From Gracilaria vermiculophylla (Eukaryota; Rhodophyta; Florideophyceae; Gracilariales; Gracilariaceae), in NCBI GenBank assembly GCA_019155205.2, contig JAHNZQ020000227.1, forward strand, positions 702,741 through 735,024: a stretch of DNA of 32,284 nucleotides, in the 5' to 3' direction. Numbering within the stretch: position 1 is the stretch's first letter; every line of letters begins with the position of its first letter. Shown in pieces: positions 16,732 to 26,581 of the stretch. The position numbers were made by a program, and so were the translations under genes. Below the pieces are notes generated by a model, which ran no database searches, was not told the origin of the DNA, and was given only the letters and a program-made list of their open reading frames with translations.

Positions 16732-18918
16732 GCGGCGGCGGCGCCGCCGCCGTCGCCGCCGCCGTCGCGCGCCCGCCTCGACGAGCTGCGCGCCGCCGTC
16801 CAGCGCGACGGCGCGTACACCCACCACCTGGCGCTCGTGCGCGCGCTGCGCGCCCACGCCGAGCTGCCGCCGCTGCGCCTCGCGCGCCGCCGCTTCGCCG
16901 ACGCCCACCCGCTCGACCCCGCCCTCTGGCTGCAGTGGCTGCAAGACGAGCTGTCGCTCGCCGAGTCGCCCGCCGCGCGCGCCGCCCTGCTGCCCCTCTT
17001 CCACCGCGCCCTCGCCGACTTCCTCCACCCCCCGCTGCACCGCCTGTACCTCAACACCGTGCTGGCCCTGTGCGCCGACCGCGCCGTCGACGCCTCCGTC
17101 GTGCGCGCCGCCTTTGACACCGCCGTGCGCTCGGGCGCCTTTCACCACTTCACCGAAGGCCACCATCTGTGGCACTTGTACCAACGCGCCGTCCACCAAC
17201 GCCACCTGCCGCCCACCCTGCAGCGCCCGCTCTACGCCCACCACCACCACCCCGACGCCCATCACAACTCGCACCCGTCGCACCTCGTCGACCAGCTCTC
17301 TGCGTTTGAGCGCAAGCTTTCCCAAGCCCACGCCCACCGCCACCCGCACGCCCTCACCCATGCCTACGCCTCCTACGCCGCCTTTGTCAATCACGCCTAC
17401 CCGCCCGCCTCCATCAGCGTGCACGAGCGCATGCTCACCGCCAACTTTTCCGACCCGGCCGCCTGGCTGCACTACCTCCACTACCTCGTTGCTCAGTGCG
17501 ACACCGAGCGCCTGTCATCCGTCGCGCACCGCGCCGTCCGCAACGTCCCCGACTGCATCCCGCTCTGGTCGCACGCCGTGCTGGCCGCCCCTCACCATCA
17601 AAACCCGCTGCACACGCTGTGCACCCTCCTGCAGCGCGCAGAGCCCCATGTTGTCACAAGCCACAACCATGCCGCTGCCGAGGCGCTGTCAAAGCACGCC
17701 TGGTCCGTCTTCCTCGCTCTGGGCCTCCCGCAATCGCTGCACCTCCGCTTGGTCCACTGCCTGTCCTTCAACGTTTTGCATTCTGTGCACTGGGCCTCGG
17801 CAACTTGCTACGCCGCCTCCGTACTTGCCGCCGCCGATCACGTGCAGCGCGCCGTCCAGCTCTTCGAAACAGTCATTGCGGCGCGCCCGAGCGAGGCCAG
17901 GTGGCGAGTGCAGTACGCCAACGCCATGGGCGCCAAAGCCGAGCAGTCTGTCAGGGACATGTTTGGCCACGCCATGCTGCAACTGGATTCAGCGACCGAA
18001 GCCAGCATTCTTCGAGACGCCTGGTACGCCTTCGAGGTTGCCCTCGCGCCCACAGAATCCCTTTTGGACAGGGTGCGTCACATTGACGCCACCAGCGCCA
18101 AACGTGCCGACCACACACCGCCCGAACCCCGTGAGCAACTGTCTGCGAAGAAGCGCTCAAACAAACGGCGCGATACGTCGCACTCATCGAAGAAACAGAA
18201 ACTCGGCACCTCTGACAACGCTCAACAACTCTTGGACCCGCCGCCGCATGAGGCGCGCGCAGACGTTGCAAGCGTGTCGCACGGTGCACATCGCCAGGTA
18301 GATGACGGCGCAAAAGAACAAGCGGCTCCACCGGACACGCGGCGTACCATGGTAAGCAGCGGTCCTATACAAGGCAGCGGCGGAAAGCAGGCCGCACAGC
18401 TGCGCGGCACACGCGAAAAGGCGCACGAGAAGGTTGATGCACCAGAGCCGAACACCATTTTCGTGTCAAATCTTCCGTTTAATGTGAAAGAAGACGATTT
18501 GCGAGCGTTTTTTGGGCACGTCGACACCATACGTCAGGTGCGCCTTCCGCTCCGCTCAGACGGCGCGTCAAAGGGCATCGCATACGTAGAATTTGGGGAC
18601 GATGCGTCTGTGCAGCACGCCCTCGGCAAGCACTTACATGCGGTGCACGGAAGGACAGTGTCAGTCAAACGCTCAAAACCTCCCCAAAAGAAGAAGGCGG
18701 GTAAGACATCTCGTGCGTCTTCTACAAAACGGCGCAACTGGCAACCTCGCGGATCGTCGTCCAGAAAAGTACTCATTCCAAGCATTCGTGCGGCAGACCA
18801 GGATGTGGAGATGACGGACGGGAAAGAGGCTTCCGTCAGAGATGACAACGCTTCAGCTTCAGATTCACATCACAAACCGATGAATCAAGACGATTTTCGA
18901 GCTATGCTAGGCGGTTAA
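16687..18918 (+). CDS. SART3: SART3/Prp24-like U6 snRNP recycling factor
   Basis: 743 residues. Residues 5-16 are a Ser run from (TCG)n. Residues about 30-475 contain HAT-type helical repeats with Trp/Tyr-Leu spacing typical of SART3 and Prp39. A basic linker rich in KKR (about 480-580) carries nuclear-localisation-like signals. One RRM spans about 589-664: RNP2 IFVSNL, RNP1 KGIAYVEF. The C-terminus MNQDDFRAMLGG matches the SNDDFRKMF-type tail of Prp24/SART3 that contacts the Lsm2-8 ring of U6 snRNP. Human SART3 has two RRMs and yeast Prp24 four; only one is seen here. The ATG lies 28 bp after the protease 2 stop, so the promoter must overlap that gene unless they are co-transcribed. The 5' half is extremely GC-rich and the 3' half moderate, making this the right edge of the GC island. 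Ends 52 bp before the convergent mS37 stop. Confidence 0.85.
16692..16731 (+). repeat. (TCG)n trinucleotide repeat, start of SART3-like gene
   Basis: About 12-13 TCG/GTC units right after the ATG code for the Ser run. A length change would alter only the run. Confidence 0.85.
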
Positions 18919-18970
18919 CTTGTACCCATTCGCGCAGTCCGCGATTCAGATCTTTTTGAAGCACGAGCAA

Positions 18971-19325
18971 CTATCTTCTTTGCATGTAATACAGCCGTTT
19001 TAGGTGATAAAACACTGTGCTCTTTCGTTTGTTTTTTGCATCTGGCTGTGGTGTGTCAACAAACGGCCACGGATTAGTTGCTCTGGCGTCAAGCCATTCA
19101 TGAGATCGTGCGTGTTTTGCAGGACAAACATGGAAGGCGCAGTTCACTTACATTTCGCGATACGCAATCGTGAAGGGCTCTCATTTGACTAGCGCACTTG
19201 GCTTCGTTAAAGTTTGAATCCTTGAAGCAAGAAAGCACAGCCATCATTTCAAGCATACATTCTGGGCCTTTCTTCGTAAGCCTCTCGATAGTACTGCGCT
19301 TCGGCAACCTCATTGCCTTCCCCAT
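18971..19325 (-). CDS. MRP10: Mitochondrial ribosomal protein mS37 (MRP10/CHCHD1), split gene
   Basis: Exon 1 19152-19325 (58 codons), exon 2 18971-19045 (24 codons plus stop); 82 residues. The first exon holds a twin CX9C motif, Cys23-x9-Cys33 and Cys44-x9-Cys54, forming the disulfide-linked CHCH helix pair. Sequence around it (MLEMMAVLSCFKDSNF) follows CHCHD1/MRP10. The intron (106 bp) has donor GTAAGT (19151-19146) and acceptor CACAG (19051-19046). Splicing is phase 0 and changes the end to STVFYHLKRLYYMQRR, the conserved tail of MRP10 (yeast has INYHAARLYD); reading on through the intron gives an unrelated tail. Function: small-subunit mitoribosome component imported through the Mia40 pathway. 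I choose ATG 19325; a longer open frame to 19451 has no homology. Convergent with SART3-like, 52 bp apart. Confidence 0.82.
19046..19151 (-). other. Intron of mS37, 106 bp
   Basis: Donor GTAAGT, acceptor CACAG on the minus strand. Length close to the protease 1 intron (109) and the intron at 29657 (104). Confidence 0.75.
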
Positions 19326-19789
19326 CTGGGAGCGTGCGTTCTGACCAAATTGCACACTTCTGCTATGGTCAGCTATGATGCACACACTGATCGCGCCGAT
19401 AGGATGGATACCCACTCTTGAGAATGGTGCTCCTGGTGATGGTGACAGCAATCCGCGTCGTGGTCAGCCGCCCCGCCTACCAAACCACAACCGAATCGCG
19501 TGTCCAACGCGAACAAGTGTTGTTACGTGGCCTAGCTGGCCTCTCCTCCGTGCTTGGTTTCCGCGTTCTGAGCCAAAATCGCGCGTTTTTGACATTTGCA
19601 CGTGCCCGGATCAAACAACGAACCAACGATTCGCATGCCGCCGACGGTCAGATCCTCCAAAGCAGAAGAGCGGCCGTGGTATAGTAAACAAACCCTTCCG
19701 AAGCGGATCACTCCTTGCCCGCTCTCTAGTTTCAATCTTAACAAACGGTGAGGTGAAAATTTGAAAACCGTTTACCACCGATTCAATCA
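19326..19789. promoter_or_regulatory. Divergent intergenic region between mS37 and fibrillarin
   Basis: 464 bp between divergent starts. Overlapping short open frames on both strands have no family resemblance. No clear TATA box. Confidence 0.4.
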
Positions 19790-20791
19790 ATGGCCTTTAC
19801 GCCGCGGGGCGGGAGAGGCGGTCGCGGCGGACGCGGCGGACGCGGCGGTGGGCGCGGCGGCGGACGGGGTGGTTACGGTGGCTTTGGGGGAGGCTTTGGG
19901 GGAGGATTTGGGGATCGAGGAGGGTTCAAACCTCGTGGCAGAGGTGGTTTTCGTGGTGGTGGTGGTGGTGGCAGAGGAGGGCGCGGAGGTAGGGGCGGTG
20001 GTGGCGGACGTGGCGGCCCGCGTAGAGGTCTCGGTGCAAAAGGTGGCTCCAGAGTCTTCGTCGAGCCCTTCAGACACGAGGGAATGTTTCGCATCAAGGG
20101 AAAGGACGATGCGCTCGCAACAAAGAACATGGTTGTCGGCGAAAGCGTATATGGCGAGAAGCGCGTGCAGGTTGAAGTGATGAGGAAAGAGGGGGACATT
20201 GATGTCAAGGATAAGATTGAATATCGCTTCTGGTCTCCATTCAGATCTAAACTGGCTGCCAGCATAGTTGGCGGTATTGACAACTGCTGGATAAAGCCGG
20301 GCGCCAAGGTTCTGTATTTGGGAGCCGCTTCTGGAACCACGGTTTCACATGTTTCCGATGTCGTTGGGCCCACAGGAGTTGTATATGCCGTCGAGTTTTC
20401 TCCAAGGTCGGGCAGGGATTTGGTTAACCTGGCCAAGAAAAGAACCAACATCGTACCTATCATCGAAGATGCTCGGCATCCAGCCAAGTACCGGATGCTG
20501 GTTGGAATGGTCGACGTGATTTTTGCTGATGTCGCCCAACCTGATCAGGCAAGAATTGTCGGCATCAATGCCCAGTTCTATCTCAAAACTGGTGGGCATT
20601 ATATGATATCTATCAAGGCAAATTGTATTGATTCCACCGCCCCCGCTGCAGCCGTCTTTGCAAACGAAGTGGACAAACTCAGGGGAATGTCTCTCAAGCC
20701 TTTGGAACAGCTCTCTTTGGAGCCGTATGAAAGAGACCACTGTGTCGTAGTGGGTGTGTATAAGAGGAAAAAGAAGCAGACCGTCTCTTAA
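19790..20791 (+). CDS. NOP1: Fibrillarin, box C/D snoRNP 2'-O-methyltransferase
   Basis: 333 residues. Residues 5-82 form a Gly/Arg-rich GAR domain with RGG repeats and FGGGFGG blocks, the usual nucleolar N-terminus. The N-terminal beta domain is about 88-145, then the SAM-dependent Rossmann methyltransferase. Motif [18 protein letters not shown], is at 174-190; Glu202 (AVEF) would contact the SAM ribose. Asp247 (FADVAQ) and Lys276 (SIKA) with Lys154 (RSKLAA) fit the known catalytic charged set. It methylates rRNA riboses guided by box C/D RNAs together with Nop56/58 in the nucleolus. Normal length and fully intact; sequence very close to the eukaryotic consensus. Its codons are markedly less GC-rich than those of the GC island. 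No snoRNA is visible in the flanks. Confidence 0.97.
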   Translation: MAFTPRGGRGGRGGRGGRGGGRGGGRGGYGGFGGGFGGGFGDRGGFKPRGRGGFRGGGGGGRGGRGGRGGGGGRGGPRRGLGAKGGSRVFVEPFRHEGMFRIKGKDDALATKNMVVGESVYGEKRVQVEVMRKEGDIDVKDKIEYRFWSPFRSKLAASIVGGIDNCWIKPGAKVLYLGAASGTTVSHVSDVVGPTGVVYAVEFSPRSGRDLVNLAKKRTNIVPIIEDARHPAKYRMLVGMVDVIFADVAQPDQARIVGINAQFYLKTGGHYMISIKANCIDSTAPAAAVFANEVDKLRGMSLKPLEQLSLEPYERDHCVVVGVYKRKKKQTVS

Positions 20792-21874
20792 ATACGGCGT
20801 TCTGCGGGTGAATCTGAGTTCAACTTACTCGCAGTTTATGGAGAATCTGCAAGTTATCGCGTAATCGCGAGACCATAGGCGTCACTGTTTCCCTCGGACG
20901 ATAAGGCACCAGTTATTTCACGAAAAGGAAGACTTGCCAGGGACTTGATATCAAGGAATACAATGCCTACGGTGGTGGTAAAATGAAATTATATGGATGG
21001 GTAAGAATTCTGCGGGATAAATCTTCAGAGTGAGATGTGCCGTTTAAGATTCATGCGTAGAAATTTTATCCAACCGCACCTAAAGTTGAGGGTTTGATTC
21101 ACTGAGAATGGACCGCAACTTAAAGCTTAATTTCCATTTCATTGTAAACGGAAGTCTACTGTCCGGATCTACCTGAACCCCCCCATCACACCTTTCTCGC
21201 TGTGGTGGTGGAGGCACAGATGCAGACTTTCACTTATTGAGAGGCGTATGCTGGGTATCACAGCTGGGACCGCCAAGTATGCATCTCAGGAAATCAGTAC
21301 TCGCCAAACAGCGCTCATTGCTTATGAGTGCTGATTTTAGAGCATGGGTGAATGGAATGAGTGTAGTGGCAAGGTGAAATCAACTGAGTAGTAAAACTCA
21401 GGAATGATTGCCCGTGAATGCTCTAATCACAGTCACAGGACCAGAGCAGGTTGCCGGATGGCGGTAAGTTTCGGCGCCCCCTGCACTGAGCACGAGAGCA
21501 TCTTTCTCGTGAACACCTCACCTGTCCCGATATTTAGATACTTCCCGAGCAGTTCTTTTCACGTGGCAGAAGGGGCAGGCACGAGCATGAGCCAAAGAAC
21601 GTGCAGCCCGGTCTGCTGCGCATGGGGACTCGCTAACGATAACGCTGCGCTCAACCAGGGCTGTTCCATGCTCACAAATTGATTCGCAGGGCTAGCTAAG
21701 GTACCGGAGGAGCAACCCAAAGTCCTTTTTGATACCTGACGATTTGTCTCAAAATCCGTTGTACGTCCACTGCGCTCAAAAATGGTGCCATAGGTAAGGT
21801 CGCCCCCGCTCACATCTGGCGCGCACCACTCTGCCACACACCTTCGCCTCTGCGCTCACGTCTCCTCTCTCAAG
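20792..21874. other. 1.1-kb intergenic region
   Basis: Holds the fibrillarin 3' end and the RETICULATA-like promoter. A small perfect hairpin TCGCG-TAAT-CGCGA lies at 20857-20870. Open frames near 21404-21682 (+) and 21559-21837 (-) overlap each other and look like chance. No gene seen. Confidence 0.45.
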
Positions 21875-22993
21875 ATGAATAGGCCGGCGTTTCTGGCGGG
21901 CACGCCGCTGCTTCCGCGAAAGGCGCGTCATCTCGCCTTGTGCACGAATCGCGTTGCAGTATCCATGAGGCTCAGGCGCGGCATCAGGTACAATGAGGCC
22001 TTTCGCCGAGATAAAAACAGATACGAATCCGAGAGCGTGCCGCCTTTTGATCCGCCATATGACCAAAGCGTGGTAGACGGCAACTTTTCGGACCAGAGCG
22101 CTTTGCAGCAAAGCACAAGCGGGGAAGAAAGTTCGCAAAGACTCGACTCTGGGAATGGGATACCCCCGAGTGGCACCGGGGATGGAAATCAAGGAAACGG
22201 TCCGGATTGGGAAGATGACTCTGAGGAACCGGAGGAAGAAGTCGCTTCAGGGGGTCAAGCGGTTCGAGAGGTTCGAGAGACCGTGACCGACGAGCAGGTG
22301 AAGCGAATGAGGGAGGTGTACGCGATGCCTATTCTGGGAGGAATTGCACGTCGATGGCCGGCGCTGCGCTATCGATTGATGGCTAATTCACGACTCCCTC
22401 TTCAAATGGGAATAGAGTTAGGCATCGGATTCATTACAAAGACGGTTGCTGAAGTGCAAGGAAGACAGGGCCGTTTTTGGAAGGAGTTCGATTTTTATCT
22501 CAGTGACATTGCCCTGGAGTTGTTTGGTGACGCGATGCTTGTGTGGTTACTTAGTCCTGTGGCTTTGGTTGGCGGCCCCGTGCGGACACTACCGCGACAC
22601 ATCGGGCAGATAGGAAACTTCATGCTGTCTGAGAGAATAGTAGCGTTCGTGTGGAAAGGCATGCAGTTCGGAATCGTCGGCTTCTCATCTTCTATGGTGG
22701 GACATGGACTTACGAGCTGGCTAGTAAAAGTGAGAAACGAGAGTGGACACAAGATTGGAGACGTGAAGCTGGCGCCGGTGTTGCCGAACAGCATTGCATG
22801 GGGCTCGTTTTTGATGGTGAACTCAAATACTAGGTATCAGGCTGTGAATTGCATCGAACAGCGTGTGCTAGATACGGTGTTTGGGGCGAACGCGGCGCTT
22901 CTGGGACTGATGACGTTTGCATTGCGCGCGACTAACAGCTACGTCGGCAGCGCTTGGTGGTTGCCGTGGGCGAGGCAGTGGGGTCTTCAGTAG
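21875..22993 (+). CDS. RETICULATA-related (DUF3411) plastid envelope protein
   Basis: 372 residues. N-terminal ~50 residues are basic with Arg/Leu, like a transit peptide. Residues about 60-135 are acidic and disordered (EDDSEEPEEEV). The conserved core (about 140-365) follows the RETICULATA family: ELGIGFITKTVAEV, FDFYLSDIALELFGDAMLVWLLSP, GMQFGIVGFSSSMVGHGLTS and SNTRYQAVNCIEQR each match family blocks in plants, with four likely membrane segments. Plant members sit in the chloroplast inner envelope and affect mesophyll development or amino-acid supply; the transport activity is not established. Ends with a Trp-rich tail. It is followed on the same strand by AFG1 after 421 bp. Intact and without visible introns. 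Confidence 0.88.
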   Translation: MNRPAFLAGTPLLPRKARHLALCTNRVAVSMRLRRGIRYNEAFRRDKNRYESESVPPFDPPYDQSVVDGNFSDQSALQQSTSGEESSQRLDSGNGIPPSGTGDGNQGNGPDWEDDSEEPEEEVASGGQAVREVRETVTDEQVKRMREVYAMPILGGIARRWPALRYRLMANSRLPLQMGIELGIGFITKTVAEVQGRQGRFWKEFDFYLSDIALELFGDAMLVWLLSPVALVGGPVRTLPRHIGQIGNFMLSERIVAFVWKGMQFGIVGFSSSMVGHGLTSWLVKVRNESGHKIGDVKLAPVLPNSIAWGSFLMVNSNTRYQAVNCIEQRVLDTVFGANAALLGLMTFALRATNSYVGSAWWLPWARQWGLQ

Positions 22994-23414
22994 CGCACTC
23001 AACGCCGCGTGGGAAAGACATGGCTGGTGTGAGCTCAGATGGAGGGCGTTGTTCTCCAAAACAAGCCACTGTTGACAGCGGTGCCATTGGCGCATGCCGT
23101 CTCCTAACCGAACTGAAGCACCCGCCGTTAAAAATCTGCACTGCCGGAGTGAATGGCTAGAGCGGTTTTCATCATCACATCCGCTCAGATATTTGCGACA
23201 CGCCCGTCTGCCAATCGCTTGACGTTATGGCCACTACCAAAATCCTCCTTTTGCTCCTGCGCTGATGGCGCCGTAGGGGCGGCTGGGCCTCTTCGTCCGG
23301 CCCACTTCCGCGTTTAGTCGTGCCCTCCGTTGAGTACGCGCTCACAAGGCCAGTAGACCACATTTTCTCCGCTTCATCTAGCGTGGCTCGTTGACTTCGT
23401 CCCCCCTTCCCATC
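22994..23414. promoter_or_regulatory. Intergenic region between RETICULATA-like and AFG1
   Basis: 421 bp. Should hold one 3' end and the AFG1 promoter; short open frames here look like chance. C-rich run at 23400-23407. Confidence 0.4.
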
Positions 23415-24926
23415 ATGCAGCAAATATCAGAACCTATCATGCGCAGCATCCAGCGCGTTGGTCGTTTACCATCGCACATTCATGCTGCCGCCGTGCGCTC
23501 CGGCCTCCTCAAGCCCAGCGCCCCTCAACAACAAGCACTTCCCAAGTTGGATGCTCTTGTGCATGAAATGCCTTCATATGTAGAAGCCATGGAGTCGCAT
23601 GCAGCCAAACTGTATGCCATCGAAGAATTACGCCATAACATTTTGACACTTGAGGCCGCAAGGCTCTCCAAGCTCGGTCTAGTGGGCGACGCATGGCGAA
23701 GGTTACGGTACGCAACCAACGGAATTTCACCAGATACACCTCTGAATGCACTTCCCAACAAATTCCTCGGGGTGCCTGAAGCTCCTGCCGCCCCTCGACC
23801 GCCTGCCGGTTTATACCTTCACGGAGATGTGGGTTGCGGGAAGAGCCTTTTAATGGATATGGCGTTTGAATGCGCGAACGATGTGCTCAACTCATGCGCA
23901 AGGGTGCACTATCATACATTCATGATTTCTGTGTACGAATTGCTTCACAAATATGACTCTCTAAGCAAGCGTGAACGTGCGGCCAGGGGCTTTTTTCACC
24001 CGTTGGATGCAGTTGTTGGGAGTTTGGGGCGCGCAAACTCCGCCGGGACGGGAGGTGGTTTACTTTGTTTTGACGAGTTTCAAGTCGCTGATGTTGCCGA
24101 TGCTCGTCTAATGCACGGCATTCTGGGTAGACTGATGCACTCTGGTACGATAATATGCTTCACGGCAAATAGGTCCCCTTCGGATCTGAACCGCAGTCAG
24201 CTGCAGGCCGCTGACTTTCGTCCGTTTCTAGACCTTGTTCACGAACGATGCAACCTAATTCATCTTAAAGGCGAAGACTTCAGGGCAGTTTTGTCCGCTG
24301 AAGATCGTGGGCGGCGCTTATACTTTGCCCCGAATGAAGAAGAGCAAGTTAAATTGGTTTGGAGACAGAACACTGGCCGTGATTGGAATGAAGTGGTGTC
24401 GAAGGTTTGGCATGTTGCGTATGGGCGGCAAATACTCGCGGAACGCGTTGGAGGAAATTCGGTGCAGATGTCTGTTAAAGAGCTTATTGAAGCCCCCGTA
24501 GGCGCCGCAGATTACCGAGCTATCGCAGATCACGTGTCGTTCATTTTTGTTACCGATATTATTCCCATATTTACGTCCGATACGCGCAATTTTGCACGTC
24601 GGTTCATAACGCTGATTGACGTATGCTACGAGCACAAAGTTCGGTTGGTGATGCGTACAGAAGCAAAGGAAGTGGATGATATGTTCAGTGGGGTTACTCC
24701 AGGAGCTGATCAAGCCGAAATTGCAGAAGGTCTGCAATTTGAGACCGAAGTGGCTAAAGAAGGCGTTGGTGCTGAAAACAGAGCCGTTTCCACCAGTACC
24801 TTGTACACTGGCGAAGATGAAGCGTTTGCATTTCGTAGGGCCATTTCAAGACTGAAGGAAATGCAAACGAACAGCTTTGGAACGCGATCACTTTTTGAAG
24901 CTTCGATGTCACAAGTACAACAATAA
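23415..24926 (+). CDS. AFG1: AFG1/LACE1 family mitochondrial ATPase
   Basis: 503 residues from the ATG at 23415 (TTG at 23391 rejected). Walker A is GDVGCGKS at 137-144, preceded by GLYLH; Walker B is LLCFDEFQVADVADA around 216-230, the signature of the AFG1/ZapE family, which lacks the AAA protease domain. ICFTANRSPSDL (about 247-258) is the sensor-like family block. Family members, AFG1 in yeast and AFG1L/LACE1 in animals, are inner mitochondrial membrane ATPases that help degrade cytochrome-oxidase subunits. The first ~30 residues (SIQRVGRLPSHIHAAAVRS) form an amphipathic Arg-containing presequence. Full length and intact. A short open frame begins 12 bp after the stop, see notes. Confidence 0.93.
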   Translation: MQQISEPIMRSIQRVGRLPSHIHAAAVRSGLLKPSAPQQQALPKLDALVHEMPSYVEAMESHAAKLYAIEELRHNILTLEAARLSKLGLVGDAWRRLRYATNGISPDTPLNALPNKFLGVPEAPAAPRPPAGLYLHGDVGCGKSLLMDMAFECANDVLNSCARVHYHTFMISVYELLHKYDSLSKRERAARGFFHPLDAVVGSLGRANSAGTGGGLLCFDEFQVADVADARLMHGILGRLMHSGTIICFTANRSPSDLNRSQLQAADFRPFLDLVHERCNLIHLKGEDFRAVLSAEDRGRRLYFAPNEEEQVKLVWRQNTGRDWNEVVSKVWHVAYGRQILAERVGGNSVQMSVKELIEAPVGAADYRAIADHVSFIFVTDIIPIFTSDTRNFARRFITLIDVCYEHKVRLVMRTEAKEVDDMFSGVTPGADQAEIAEGLQFETEVAKEGVGAENRAVSTSTLYTGEDEAFAFRRAISRLKEMQTNSFGTRSLFEASMSQVQQ

Positions 24927-25972
24927 TTCAAATAAGGATGGCACACGCCGAGAATACTAACATTTGTGGGCATCAAGTGACGGAAGCGTTTTTCGGAAAC
25001 CGCTCGGGCGGCCATGTTCATGAGGATAGTCGGACACCGCCCCGAACTCGGAGAGAAGGTGATTATTACTCAACATTTAACGATGTCGACAAACAAAAAC
25101 AGACTTGTTTGTTGCTAAATTAACTAAAACATGTCAGCGGCGAGCCGGCGGCTGAACGGATTTGTGTGAACGGTATGACGCTTGGAATGTGAGACAGCGA
25201 AGTGATAAAGATGCAGGACCGGTGTGCGCCAGCAGAGCATGGTTTTGACGATGCTGCCAGCAATCTTGCCATGTGGCAGCAGGAAGCGAAATTTTCATAG
25301 CGTGAGCACTGTGAACGGGTCGATGCCGACAGGCTTCACAAGAAGAAGTAGGGACACACGAGCGTTTAGAATGAGCCTGACATGTACGATATGAGGAACT
25401 CACCGTTGTGTCCTTTTGTACGCGAAATTTACTTGATCGCGCATCATCACGAAACGAGAGACGTGTTTATCGTGGTGATTGCTTTTAAGGTCGATTTCTG
25501 TTTAAAAGTTGCGCAACACGACACCTCACTGTTTCCGTTCGAAGCTCAGGGCCGAAAGAAATTGTCTCCGTCATCGCCGCACGTGCGTTGTGCGCTTGTT
25601 CTTACGCCGTTCTCTCTGCCTGTCACCTCCCCAGCGCCATCCATGCGCCTTTTGTGCAATCACTGGTTGACATTCAAATATATCAAATACTTGCGTACTT
25701 GTTTGTCTACGAAAAACTAATATTAATACGGTGCTTTTGTTGAACTCCACGCAGAAATGAATTAGTTCAACCATTTGCACATGTTATTTTCAAAATGTGG
25801 CACATCCTGCGGCTACGGTTTGTGCCCTTTCGCACCTGAGCTGCACGATCCCGAGCGAAAATCTTGCGGTTAGGATTGCCCGTGCGTTACTGAAAAACCT
25901 ACCAATCTGTCCAATCCTAATTCCCTCCCCCCTCCCCCCCCACGGAGGCGAGCAATTCTCTTGATCACGAAC
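24927..25972. other. 1.0-kb intergenic region, no certain gene
   Basis: Starts with an ATG frame at 24938 which might be split by a 79-bp intron (GT at 25059, TAACTAA-like branch site, CAG ending 25137). On the minus strand, about 25295-25132, a frame ending RRLAADMF looks protein-like but lacks a start. An ATG frame at 25382-25720 (+, 112 codons) has no family resemblance. None is supported enough to call. Confidence 0.35.
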
Positions 25973-26581
25973 ATGGCCGAGTGCAAAATGGCCTTTGTTT
26001 CGACTTTCACTGGGGTGAGAAACTTCCACTGCAAAGACTTAGCTTCACGAAGAGTTTCAACGCGAAGGAACTCCACAATCACGGCAAGCATAACAAGACG
26101 ACAACTTCTGAAAACCATAACGGCAATCCCCATTGTCACCCAATTCTGCGCCTCACCCGCTCTAGCTGACCGAACCGCAGTGGGAGCCCGAAGATCTTAC
26201 GATCGATACCATCCACGCATTATTGCTTTGATTGAAACAATGAAGCAAATTCGCTCGTACGTCACCAGTTCTGATGTATCTAATGCAGCTGCTTTAATTA
26301 CTGATAAGCAATTTGATGTGAAGGGACGTCGTGCGCTGAGCATATTCGCTACAAGTTTTTCGGACAATTACCTCGGACAAAGAAGTAGGGTTATGCTGAA
26401 CTATGTTGATGCATTCTATAAGGAAATGGCCATGGTTGCAGACGGCAATAACATGGTGCAACATTATTCAAAAGCGGTTGCTCTCTTGCATTCGTACTAC
26501 GAGGAAGCCAGGTTACCCTCCCAGGAATTATCCGGTTTGGCTCTGGATGAAACAAAAAATTTTGCAAATGAAAATGTCTAG
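25973..26581 (+). CDS. Thylakoid-lumen protein with Tat signal, PsbQ/Psb31-like
   Basis: 202 residues from ATG 25973; the ATG at 25988 gives MAFVSTF, typical of red-algal transit peptides with an early Phe, and is an equally good start. A stromal transit region rich in Ser/Thr/Arg is followed by a twin-arginine lumen signal: RR at 42-43, hydrophobic LLKTITAIPIVTQF, and ASPALA|DR cleavage after residue 65. The mature ~137 residues are predicted helical (helical pattern throughout), with PRIIALIETM, KGRRALSIFATSF and a final helix, as in four-helix extrinsic photosystem II subunits (PsbQ' of red algae, Psb31 of diatoms). The fold assignment is by length, topology and pattern, not by invariant residues. 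It likely binds the lumenal face of photosystem II. Upstream C-rich tracts lie at 25926-25941. Confidence 0.7.
   Translation: MAECKMAFVSTFTGVRNFHCKDLASRRVSTRRNSTITASITRRQLLKTITAIPIVTQFCASPALADRTAVGARRSYDRYHPRIIALIETMKQIRSYVTSSDVSNAAALITDKQFDVKGRRALSIFATSFSDNYLGQRSRVMLNYVDAFYKEMAMVADGNNMVQHYSKAVALLHSYYEEARLPSQELSGLALDETKNFANENV

Noticed and set aside
14561..17120. Minus-strand frames of 522 and 698 codons opposite the proteases
   Set aside because: Arg/Ala/Gly/Pro-rich antisense shadows without family resemblance.
19424..19684. 88-codon frame between mS37 and fibrillarin
   Set aside because: Overlaps the divergent promoter region, with rival frames on both strands and no motif.
20792..21874. 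Box C/D snoRNA downstream of fibrillarin
   Set aside because: No paired RTGATGA and CTGA boxes with terminal stem were found by eye.
24938..25123. Short ATG frame 12 bp after AFG1, possibly spliced at 25059/25137
   Set aside because: An intron with a TAACTAA-like branch site can be drawn, but the product has no recognisable feature.
25382..25720. 112-codon ATG frame, plus strand
   Set aside because: No motif, no conserved pattern, composition like the flanking non-coding DNA; an annotation would be a guess.
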